Source: Frankiales bacterium
GTDB taxonomy: Bacteria; Actinomycetota; Actinomycetes; S36-B12; CAIYMF01
Length of the DNA: 64,000 nucleotides
Assembly: GCA_016125335.1 (NCBI GenBank)
Contig: WGLY01000021.1
Coordinates: 1-64,000 of the forward strand
Reading direction: 5' to 3'
The translations under genes and the position numbers were made by a program. Of the stretch, positions 55,623 through 64,000 are shown in pieces (the first letter of the stretch is position 1; each line of letters begins with the position of its first letter). The notes beneath the pieces are model-generated. The model did not search any database, had not been told where the DNA came from, and saw only the letters and a program-made list of their open reading frames with translations.

Positions 55623-55967
55623 ATGAGCGTCGTACGCCGGATCGCGCTGCCCGTCGAGGCCGACGGCAGCCTCGGACGTCGCTGGGGCCGCGCGCGGCTC
55701 GTCGCGGTCGCCAGCGTGGAGGACGGCGGGATCGCCGCCTGGAGCGTCCACGACGTCGGGTGGGACACCGCCCACGACGAGGGGACCGAGGGCTCCCACC
55801 ACGCACGCGTGGCCGGGTTCCTGCGCGAGCACGGCGTCGACACGGTCGCCGTCGACCACGTGGGCGAGGGCATGGCCCGCATGCTCGCGACGATGGGCGT
55901 CGCCGTGGTGCCGGTGGCGACCGGTGACGCCCGCGCAGCAGCGATCGAAGCGGCCGCGCGCACGTGA
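55623..55967 (+). CDS. NifX/NifB-like dinitrogenase iron-molybdenum cofactor family protein
   Basis: 114 residues of the FeMo-co-binding-like (NifX/NafY/YedE-neighbour) domain. RIALPVEADGSLGRRWGRAR and AGFLREHGVDTVAVDHVGEG, then RMLATMGVAVVPVATGDAR, match the fold, in which metal clusters are bound. No nitrogenase genes exist here, so it is likely a metal or sulfur carrier. Its promoter lies across the CsoR/CstR-like operator shared with the Cys-rich protein. Confidence 0.8.
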   Translation: MSVVRRIALPVEADGSLGRRWGRARLVAVASVEDGGIAAWSVHDVGWDTAHDEGTEGSHHARVAGFLREHGVDTVAVDHVGEGMARMLATMGVAVVPVATGDARAAAIEAAART

Positions 55968-55977
55968 GCGCGAGGGC

Positions 55978-57366
55978 TCAGCCGCCCAGCGCGAGAGCCA
56001 GCCGTCGCAGCGCGGTCGTCACCGTGTGGGGCGGTGCGCCGCCCCATCCCACGACGACGGAGGGCGGCTGCGAGAACCCGGGCGCGCTGTAGGACGCGAG
56101 CCCCTCGATCGCGACGTCGCGAGCCGCCGCCCGCGCCACGGCAGCCTCCTCCTCGTCGCCGGGTGCGAGCCGCACCACGGAGTGCAGCCCGGCAGCCAGT
56201 CCGATCACCTCGACGGCCGGGGCGTGCCGGTCGAGCGCGGCGACGAACGACTCGCGGCGCCGGGCGTAGGCCAGCCGCGAACGACGGACGTGCCGGTCGT
56301 AGCGGCCCGACACGAGCAGGCGCGCGAGTGCCAGCTGGTCGATCACCGGGGTCTCGCGCGCGAGCAGCTCGCGCTGCGCGACGACGTCGTCCACCAGGGA
56401 CGGCGGCAGCGCGAGCCACGCGAGGCGCACCGCCGGCGCGAGCGTCTTGCTGGCCGTCCCGGCATGCACGACCACGTCGGGAGCCAGCGGCTGCAAGGCG
56501 CCGACCGCCCTGCGGTCGTAGCGGAACTCCGCGTCGTAGTCGTCCTCGATCACGACGGCGCCGGAGTCCCGTGCCCAGCCGACGAGCTCGAGACGTCGGT
56601 CCGGTGAGAGCGCCCAGCCGAGGGGGAACTGGTGCGCGGGGGTGAGCACCACGGCGCCCGCGGCGCCGAGGGCCGAGACCCGCGCACCCTCCTCGTCCAC
56701 CTCCACGGCGTCCAGGCGGAGCCCCGCGTCCGAGAGCACGGCCCGGTGCCGCTGGTGGCCGTACGCCTCGACGCCGGCCGCGCGGACGCCGCGGGCCCGC
56801 AGGGCCCGGCCCAGCAGCCAGAGCGCCTCGGCGTAGCCGGAGCAGACCACCACGCAGGCCGGGTCGGTGCGCACCCCGCGGGCCCGGCCGAGGTACTCCG
56901 CGAGCGCCGTGCGCAGCTCGACCCGGCCGCGCGCGTCGCCGTAGCCGAGCGCCTCCGACGGGAGCTGTGCCAGCACCTCGCGCACGGCTGTCGCCCACGC
57001 GGTGCGCGGGAAGCCGCTGACGTCGGGACGACCGGGCCGCAGGTCGTACGCGGGGCCGCGCGCCTGCGCTGCCGAGTCGACCCGGGCGGCGCGCGCCGCG
57101 GGCGGCACCGCGGCCACGCGGGTGGCCGACCCCTGCCGCGACTCGAGCCACCCCTCGGCGACGAGCTGGCCGTAGGCGTCCGCGACGGTGTTGCGCGCCA
57201 CCTGCAGGTCGCGCGCCAGGGCCCGGCTCGGCGGCAGCACGACCCCGGGCACCAGCCGGCCGTCGCGGACGGCGGACCGCAGGGAGTCCTCGAGGGAGCG
57301 GCGCAGGTGGGTCCGGTCCACCTCGAGGTGCAGGTCGACCCCCGAAGTGGCCCAGTCGGATGCCAT
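55978..57366 (-). CDS. MocR-type GntR regulator with aminotransferase domain
   Basis: 462 residues. A GntR winged helix (about 12-80; LRRSLEDSLRSAVRDGRLVP and ALARDLQVARNTVADAYGQL) is fused to a fold-type I aminotransferase domain with VVIEDDYDAEFRYDRR and the PLP Lys in HAGTASKTLAPAVRLAW. PdxR-like members sense PLP; others control amine or GABA genes. It is divergent from the AhpD-like gene, with an inverted repeat at 57372. Confidence 0.9.
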   Translation of the reverse strand: MASDWATSGVDLHLEVDRTHLRRSLEDSLRSAVRDGRLVPGVVLPPSRALARDLQVARNTVADAYGQLVAEGWLESRQGSATRVAAVPPAARAARVDSAAQARGPAYDLRPGRPDVSGFPRTAWATAVREVLAQLPSEALGYGDARGRVELRTALAEYLGRARGVRTDPACVVVCSGYAEALWLLGRALRARGVRAAGVEAYGHQRHRAVLSDAGLRLDAVEVDEEGARVSALGAAGAVVLTPAHQFPLGWALSPDRRLELVGWARDSGAVVIEDDYDAEFRYDRRAVGALQPLAPDVVVHAGTASKTLAPAVRLAWLALPPSLVDDVVAQRELLARETPVIDQLALARLLVSGRYDRHVRRSRLAYARRRESFVAALDRHAPAVEVIGLAAGLHSVVRLAPGDEEEAAVARAAARDVAIEGLASYSAPGFSQPPSVVVGWGGAPPHTVTTALRRLALALGG

Positions 57367-57371
57367 GGGAT

Positions 57372-57391
57372 TGGACCCTAGTCCTGGTCCA
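57372..57391. promoter_or_regulatory. Candidate MocR operator TGGACC-N8-GGTCCA
   Basis: Perfect 6-bp arms with an 8-bp spacer (CTAGTCCT) lie 6 bp upstream of the MocR start and 23 bp before the GTG of the AhpD-like gene, so one site could regulate both. Confidence 0.55.
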
Positions 57392-57413
57392 CCACCCGCG
57401 TAGCGTCGTCGTC

Positions 57414-57899
57414 GTGACCACAGACACCCTCGTCCAGATCCCGGTGCGCCTCGACGTGGAGGCGGCGGCGCCGACCTTCCTCAAGGCCATGTCCCGCCTC
57501 GATGCGGCAGCCGTGCACGAGCTCGACCGCGCGGGCATCGAGCCCGGTCTGCGCGAGCTCGTCCGGCTGCGCGCCTCGCAGCTCAACGGCTGCGCCTACT
57601 GCGTGGACACGCACGCACGCGACGCAGCGGCCGTCGGCGAGCCGGAGCAGCGGATCCGCGCCGTGGCGGTCTGGCGCGAGGCGCCGTTCTTCACCGCTCG
57701 CGAGCGGGCCGCCCTGGCGCTCACCGACGCCGTGACCCGGCTCTCCGAGACCCACGTGCCCGACGACGTGCACGCCGAGGCGGCCGCCCACTTCACGGAC
57801 GAGGAGCTGGCCGCGCTGCTCACGCTCGTGGTGACGATCAACGCGTGGAACGCGCTCTCGCTCGCCTCGCGCTCGTGGGCGCCGCAGCGTAGGTGGTGA
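57414..57899 (+). CDS. Carboxymuconolactone decarboxylase/AhpD-like protein
   Basis: 161 residues. LRELVRLRASQLNGCAYCVD carries the CxxC redox pair followed by THARDA, as in AhpD-like alkylhydroperoxidases. FFTARERAALALTDAVTRLS and ALLTLVVTINAWNAL complete the helical fold. It probably reduces peroxides or serves as a thiol-disulfide partner. The GTG at 57414 begins MTTDTLVQIPVRLDVE. It is divergent from the MocR gene, which may control it. Confidence 0.87.
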   Translation: MTTDTLVQIPVRLDVEAAAPTFLKAMSRLDAAAVHELDRAGIEPGLRELVRLRASQLNGCAYCVDTHARDAAAVGEPEQRIRAVAVWREAPFFTARERAALALTDAVTRLSETHVPDDVHAEAAAHFTDEELAALLTLVVTINAWNALSLASRSWAPQRRW

Positions 57900-57945
57900 C
57901 GCCCCGGCGGGGTGAGCGCGCGGCGGCAGCGCGGGGTCCGCGGCC

Positions 57946-58137
57946 TCAGTGCAGGTGCGCGAGCAGGTCGTAGACCACGAACGCAGGCCACAGGATGGCC
58001 TCGACGATGGCCCAGAGGTGCAGCCAGAACCCGTCGGCGTTCTGCCAGTAGTACACCAGCGCTCCGATGAGCCCGAGCCCGTACACCGCGCCCGCGCCGC
58101 CCGCGCCGGCGCTCGTCGTCCTCGACGTCGTGCCCAT
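57946..58137 (-). CDS. Small membrane protein, hypothetical (63 aa)
   Basis: A Gly/Ser/Thr-rich start is followed by the hydrophobic segments GAVYGLGLIGALVYYWQ and LHLWAIVEAILWPAFVVYDL. Short two-span proteins of this type are frequent in actinobacteria and have no known function. GGGAGCC precedes the ATG at 58137. It lies between the AhpD-like gene and katG on the minus strand. Confidence 0.7.
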   Translation of the reverse strand: MGTTSRTTSAGAGGAGAVYGLGLIGALVYYWQNADGFWLHLWAIVEAILWPAFVVYDLLAHLH

Positions 58138-58207
58138 GACGGCTCCCTCCCGAGGTCGGCTCCAGCCTCGCACCGCCCGTGCGCCGGTGTCGCGGGCGCT
58201 ACGACGC

Positions 58208-58244
58208 GAGGGAGCCCCGCGGCCGGCGGCCACGGGGCTCCCTC
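58208..58244. terminator. Terminator hairpin downstream of katG
   Basis: GAGGGAGCCCCG (58208-58219) pairs perfectly with CGGGGCTCCCTC (58233-58244) around a 13-nt loop, 20 bp after the katG stop. The 12-bp stem is the strongest in the region. Confidence 0.8.
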
Positions 58245-58263
58245 GGTGCTGTCGTGCGGTGAC

Positions 58264-60519
<2,256 letters not shown>

Positions 60520-60945
60520 TCAGGTGGTCGCGGAGGCGCAGCCGGGGCACAGGCCCCAGTAGACGACCTCCGCCTCGTCGATCAGGTAGCCACGGTCGTT
60601 GGACGCCGTGAGGCACGGGGTGTCGCCCACCGCGCAGTCGACGTCCTCGATCGCGCCGCACGAGCGGCACACGACGTGGTGGTGGTTGTCGGAGACGCGG
60701 GACTCGTAGCGGGGCACCGAGCCGGCCGGCTCGATGCGGCGGACGAGCCCGGCCGAGGTCAGCACGCGCAGGACGTCGTACACCGCCTGCGTCGAGACCT
60801 CGCCGCCCGCGCGCGCGGCCCCGATGATGGTGTCGGTGTCGGCGTGCGGGTGGTCGTGCACCGCGGCCAGGACGGCCACCCGCGGGCGGGTGACGCGCAG
60901 GTCGGCGCCGCGCAGCAGCTGCTCGACCTCCGACGTCGTGGGCAC
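60520..60945 (-). CDS. furA: Fur family regulator (FurA type)
   Basis: 141 residues. The winged helix DLRVTRPRVAVLAAVHDHPH and TQAVYDVLRVLTSAGLVRRI is followed by metal-binding SDNHHHVVCRSCG and a second Cys pair GLCPGCAS. Its position directly upstream of katG and the operator at 60966-60982 mark it as the peroxide/iron-sensing FurA of actinobacteria, which represses itself and katG. The GTG at 60945 is preferred; a TTG further upstream would add six residues. Confidence 0.92.
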   Translation of the reverse strand: MPTTSEVEQLLRGADLRVTRPRVAVLAAVHDHPHADTDTIIGAARAGGEVSTQAVYDVLRVLTSAGLVRRIEPAGSVPRYESRVSDNHHHVVCRSCGAIEDVDCAVGDTPCLTASNDRGYLIDEAEVVYWGLCPGCASATT

Positions 60946-60965
60946 GCTCCGAGCCTCGCGCAAGA

Positions 60966-60982
60966 TCTGGAACGAGTCAAGA
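60966..60982 (-). promoter_or_regulatory. FurA operator and promoter
   Basis: On the minus strand TCTTGACTCGTTCCAGA matches the mycobacterial/streptomycete FurA operator (TCTTGACTnnTTCCAGA) and includes a TTGACT -35 box. It lies 20 bp upstream of the furA GTG, so furA is transcribed nearly leaderless. Confidence 0.82.
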
Positions 60983-61038
60983 AAAGGCTCGGGACGGCGT
61001 CGGCATACGGACGCCGCGGGACGCTGCCGACGGTCGCG

Positions 61039-61488
61039 TCAGCGCGCGTCCTCGTGCAGGACGTCCGCGCGCCGCGCCGGCGCGTGGTGCTCCACCGGGC
61101 GCAGCGCCGGCGGGCGCAGCAGCTCCTGGACCGGCCGCGACCACCACGGCGTCCGCTCCCCCGGGCCCTCGAGGACCGGGGCGTCGAGCCCGCCGATCGC
61201 GGCGACCGACCGGGCGACGACGGCGGTCAGGTCGGCGCGGGCCGCCGCGGCGCGGCGGGGCCATTCCTCCCACGTGGAGACGAGGGTCGCGGCGTCCACC
61301 CACACCAGGGCGGCGCGGGGGACCTCCTCGCGCAGCGGCGTGGCCGGCACGCCGTCGGGCAGCAGCACGAGCACCCGGCGGCGCGGGCCGCGCGACATCA
61401 CTCGGGCGGGCACCGCAGCCCGGAACCACGGCCCGGGCCCGGTCGGGTAGGCGTACAGCCGCCCGATGCGCAGCTCCCGCGCGTTCAT
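61039..61488 (-). CDS. Hypothetical protein (149 aa)
   Basis: 149 residues with no family I can name. It begins MNARELRIGRLYAYPTGPGP and contains ARVMSRGPRRRVLVLLPDGV and LVWVDAATLVSTWEEWPRRA, which suggests a small beta-barrel-like N-terminus (as in nucleic-acid or phage-type helper proteins) and a basic C-terminus with HHAPARRADVLHE. The ATG at 61488 follows GGCGGGAGG. It has no partner genes. Confidence 0.7.
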   Translation of the reverse strand: MNARELRIGRLYAYPTGPGPWFRAAVPARVMSRGPRRRVLVLLPDGVPATPLREEVPRAALVWVDAATLVSTWEEWPRRAAAARADLTAVVARSVAAIGGLDAPVLEGPGERTPWWSRPVQELLRPPALRPVEHHAPARRADVLHEDAR

Positions 61489-61709
61489 GCGGCCTCCCGC
61501 CGGTCGGCACACCCTGCGACCGTGGCATCGGCGTCCGCGCGCGCCGGTGTTGAGGACTGCGGGCCGGGGTCACCCGGGCGGACGCGTCCCCCGAGCGGCC
61601 GTCGACGTCCGGCCGCGCCGCGCGTCCCTCCCCCGCGGGCGCCGTGCGGCGCCCTAGCGTTCCCTCGACGCCGGTGGACGCGCGGACCGCCGGGGCGGAG
61701 GTGCGGACA

Positions 61710-62615
61710 GTGGCGCGACAGACGAGCGCGGACATCGAGGCGGGCACCACGCTCGACGAGCACGAGCGGGCCGAGCTGAAGAACCCTGGCTACGAGCTGT
61801 TCGTGGCGGCGCTCTCGGTGCTGTCGATCGTGAACCTCGGGCTCATCTACGTCGTGCGGAACGAGTCCCTGGACTACATCCTCATGGCGGTCAACCTCGT
61901 GCTGTCCGTGGTGCTGTTCTTCGACTTCCTGGTGCGGTTCTTCACGGCGGAGTCCAAGGCGGCCTACTTCTGGCGCGGCTTCGGCTGGGCCGACCTCCTG
62001 GCGAGCCTGCCCCTCGCCCAGCTCAAGGTGCTGCGGGTGTTCCGGCTCGCGCGCGTGTACCGCCTGCTCAAGGAGTACGGCGCGCGCAACGTCGCGAGGT
62101 CGCTGCTCGTCGACCGCGCGGGCAGCGCGCTCTACACGCTGCTGCTCATCGCGATCCTGGTGCTCGAGTTCGGCAGCCTCGGGATGCTCGGGATCGAGGG
62201 CGAGGTGCCCGACGGCAACATCCGCACGGCGTCGGACGCCCTCTGGTACGTCATCGTCACGATCTCGACCGTCGGCTACGGCGACCGCTTCCCCGTCACG
62301 AACGCCGGACGGGTGCTCGGCGCGCTCATCATCGTCGTGGGGGTCGGCATCTTCGGCACGCTCACCGGCTACCTGGCCAACATCTTCCTCGCCCCATCCC
62401 GGGGCTCCGACGAGCCGGAGGCGGCCGGCCCCGACGACGCGGCGGCCGACGCCGGCGACCACCCGGCCGACGACATCGACGTCGCGCTGGCCCGGCTGTC
62501 CCGGCTCGACGCGCTGCGCACCAGCGGGCTGCTCACCGAGGACGAGGCCCGTGCCACCAAGGAGCGCATCCTGGCCGGGGCGCCGGGGGCGGACGGGCCC
62601 GCGGCGCCGGAGTAG
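61710..62615 (+). CDS. Voltage-gated-type potassium channel with C-terminal SHOCT-like motif
   Basis: 301 residues. There are five or six spans. The Arg-rich segment KVLRVFRLARVYRLLKEYGA (106-125) resembles an S4 voltage sensor, and TVGYGD (187-192) is the potassium selectivity filter. After the last span come an acidic linker and the helical tail DVALARLSRLDALRTSGLLT EDEARATKERIL, which has the pattern of a SHOCT oligomerisation motif. The GTG at 61710 was chosen with SD GGCGGAGG. Confidence 0.86.
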   Translation: MARQTSADIEAGTTLDEHERAELKNPGYELFVAALSVLSIVNLGLIYVVRNESLDYILMAVNLVLSVVLFFDFLVRFFTAESKAAYFWRGFGWADLLASLPLAQLKVLRVFRLARVYRLLKEYGARNVARSLLVDRAGSALYTLLLIAILVLEFGSLGMLGIEGEVPDGNIRTASDALWYVIVTISTVGYGDRFPVTNAGRVLGALIIVVGVGIFGTLTGYLANIFLAPSRGSDEPEAAGPDDAAADAGDHPADDIDVALARLSRLDALRTSGLLTEDEARATKERILAGAPGADGPAAPE

Positions 62616-62695
62616 GCGGCTCCCCGGCCGAGCGTCGGCGCGCCGCGGCCTTTCGGGTGACGTCCGGGACCCGGACGCCTCGTACCCTCGGTGGG

Positions 62696-64000
62696 ATGTC
62701 CGTCTTCGGTTCGCGGCGCCAGCGCGTGCTGGCCGGCTACATCGCGGCAGCCGTCATCGCGACCGTCGTCGTGATGGCGGCCACGAGCTATGCGAGCCAG
62801 CAGGCCGGGATCAACGAGGCGGTCAACGCCGCCAAGGACCGCACCCTGCTCTACGCCGACGTCCTCTCGGACAAGATCCCCGCCGACCTGTCCAGCCGTG
62901 ATGCGACCCGTCGCACGGCCGCCGACGTCGCCCTCGACGCCGTCGTGCGCGACTTCGTGAAGTCGGCCAAGGACGTCATCCGGGTCAAGATCTGGACCCC
63001 GGACGGCACGATCGTCTACTCGGACAAGCGCGAGCTGTGGGGGCGCCAGTTCGCGCTCGAGCCGGACGAGGCCGACGTCCTGCTGACCGGGAGCGTCGAG
63101 GCCTCGGCGAGCGACCCCACCAAGCCGGAGAACATCTTCGAGCAGGACCAGGGCCGGGTGCTCCAGGTGTACGCGCCCATGCGCGCGACGGCGGCCGGCG
63201 ACCTGCTCTTCGAGGTCTACTACCACGACGACAGCATCTCCACGGCGGCCCACCGCATCTGGACCGAGTTCGCCCCGATCCTGCTCGGCGGCCTGCTGCT
63301 GCTCGCGGCGGTCAACCTGCCGCTGGCGTGGCGGCTGGCGCAGCGCGCGCAGCGCGACCAGGAGGAGAAGGCCGAGCTGCTCCAGGCCGCGGTCGACGCC
63401 TCGGAGATGGAGCGCAGCCGCATCGCGGGCGACCTGCACGACGGCGTGGTGCAGGACCTCTCGGGCATCACCTACACGCTCGACGCCGTCGCCGACCGGC
63501 TCGGCACCGAGGGCTCGCCCCACGCGGCCGTCGTGGCCGAGTCGGCCGCGCACACGCGGTCCGCCGTCAGCGCCCTGCGCTCCCTCCTGATCGAGATCTA
63601 CCCCCCGAACCTGCGCGAGGAGGGGCTGCCCAACGCGCTGGGCGGGCTGCTCGCCTCGGTGCGCTCCCGCGGCGTGGCGGCCCGGCTGGACGTGGCGCCG
63701 GGCCTCGAGTGCGCGCCAGCGTGCGAGTCGCTGGTGTTCCGCGCGGCCCAGGAGGCCCTCCGCAACGTGGTCACCCACGCGGAGGCCTCCCACGTGGTGG
63801 TCTCGCTGCGGCGGGAGGGCGAGCACGCGGTGCTCACCGTCGCCGACGACGGCCGCGGGGTCGCCGTCGACGAGTGGCGCCGTCCGCCGCCGGGGCACCT
63901 GGGCCTACGCTTCCTCTCGGACCTGGTCGAACGTGCCGGTGGGCACCTCGACCTGACTCCCGGTGATCACGGGGGCGCGGTGTTCACCGTGTCGGTCCCG
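62696..64000 (+). CDS. NarL-type sensor histidine kinase, partial at right edge
   Basis: 435 codons are visible and no stop. A membrane span (12-30), an extracellular sensor region of about 170 residues (with DVIRVKIWTPDGTIVYSDKR, a CHASE/double-Cache-like pattern) and a second span (about 200-220) lead to the HisKA_3 box with His248 (SRIAGDLHDGVVQDLSG). The ATPase domain follows (CESLVFRAAQEALRNVVTHA, then TVADDGRG). It should phosphorylate a NarL-type response regulator encoded beyond the window. Confidence 0.9.
   Translation, partial: MSVFGSRRQRVLAGYIAAAVIATVVVMAATSYASQQAGINEAVNAAKDRTLLYADVLSDKIPADLSSRDATRRTAADVALDAVVRDFVKSAKDVIRVKIWTPDGTIVYSDKRELWGRQFALEPDEADVLLTGSVEASASDPTKPENIFEQDQGRVLQVYAPMRATAAGDLLFEVYYHDDSISTAAHRIWTEFAPILLGGLLLLAAVNLPLAWRLAQRAQRDQEEKAELLQAAVDASEMERSRIAGDLHDGVVQDLSGITYTLDAVADRLGTEGSPHAAVVAESAAHTRSAVSALRSLLIEIYPPNLREEGLPNALGGLLASVRSRGVAARLDVAPGLECAPACESLVFRAAQEALRNVVTHAEASHVVVSLRREGEHAVLTVADDGRGVAVDEWRRPPPGHLGLRFLSDLVERAGGHLDLTPGDHGGAVFTVSVP

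Overview
The window is 64 kb of very GC-rich DNA, roughly 70% or more by eye, packed with short-spaced genes, GTG starts and purine-rich ribosome binding sites. The gene families point to an actinomycete: a DUF222/HNH protein, a furA-katG pair with the mycobacterial-type Fur operator, a trehalose synthase-maltokinase fusion, a GAF-ANTAR regulator, a two-component kinase of the NarL type, and an ECF42-like sigma factor with YCII proteins. No gene fixes the genus.

Left part (1-16.2 kb): ordinary chromosomal genes. These are a DUF222/HNH protein cut by the window edge, a GlcG/HbpS-like protein, a DEAD-box helicase, a CBS-domain ClC channel divergent from a MarR regulator, a membrane HD-GYP protein, two YCII genes with an ECF sigma factor, a LysR regulator, a dimethylargininase-like hydrolase, a CPBP protease divergent from an Abhydrolase_9 membrane protein, and a Gfo/Idh/MocA oxidoreductase. 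Next come tRNA-Ser(GCT) and tRNA-Arg(ACG). The 3' end of tRNA-Arg and its terminator are repeated 300 bp downstream, and the N-terminal piece of an IS481-type transposase lies between the copies. This looks like a scar of integration.

Central part (17.3-41.7 kb): one catabolic island of 21 genes in divergent and convergent units. Unit A is an aminotransferase (minus strand), divergent from an IclR regulator. Unit B (plus) is an aminotransferase, an MlrC/M81 hydrolase, a threonine-synthase-like PLP lyase and an SDR. Unit C (minus) is a DapA-family aldolase, an AstE-like deacylase, an SDR, a Gfo/Idh protein, an MBL hydrolase and a second Gfo/Idh protein. Unit D (plus) is a CUT1 ABC transporter whose two permeases are fused in one chain, its lipoprotein, a third Gfo/Idh protein, the ATPase, a hydroxyacid dehydrogenase, an LLM flavoprotein, a sialidase-fold protein, an FAH-family hydrolase, a Rid protein and a GlcD-like FAD enzyme. 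Many genes overlap by exactly 4 bp. A 17-bp palindrome, GTGCCRACWGTYGRCAC, occurs at the aminotransferase/IclR promoter and again on the -35 box of the transporter operon, which ties the units together. The content suggests import and stepwise deamination and oxidation of an amino-bearing sugar or cyclitol, or an amide conjugate of one. I know no described pathway with this gene set.

Right part (41.7-64 kb): an MscS channel; a FadR-type regulator heading an operon of two alpha/beta hydrolases and a carotenoid oxygenase, followed by an isochorismatase-like hydrolase; a MarR/membrane protein pair with two near-identical operator dyads; treS-mak; a STAS protein; a GAF-ANTAR gene with a probable frameshift behind four tandem 7-bp repeats; a VOC protein and an MBL hydrolase; a Cys-rich mini-protein divergent from a NifX-like protein across a CsoR/CstR-like operator; a MocR regulator divergent from an AhpD-like protein; katG-furA; a voltage-gated-type potassium channel; and a histidine kinase cut by the right edge.
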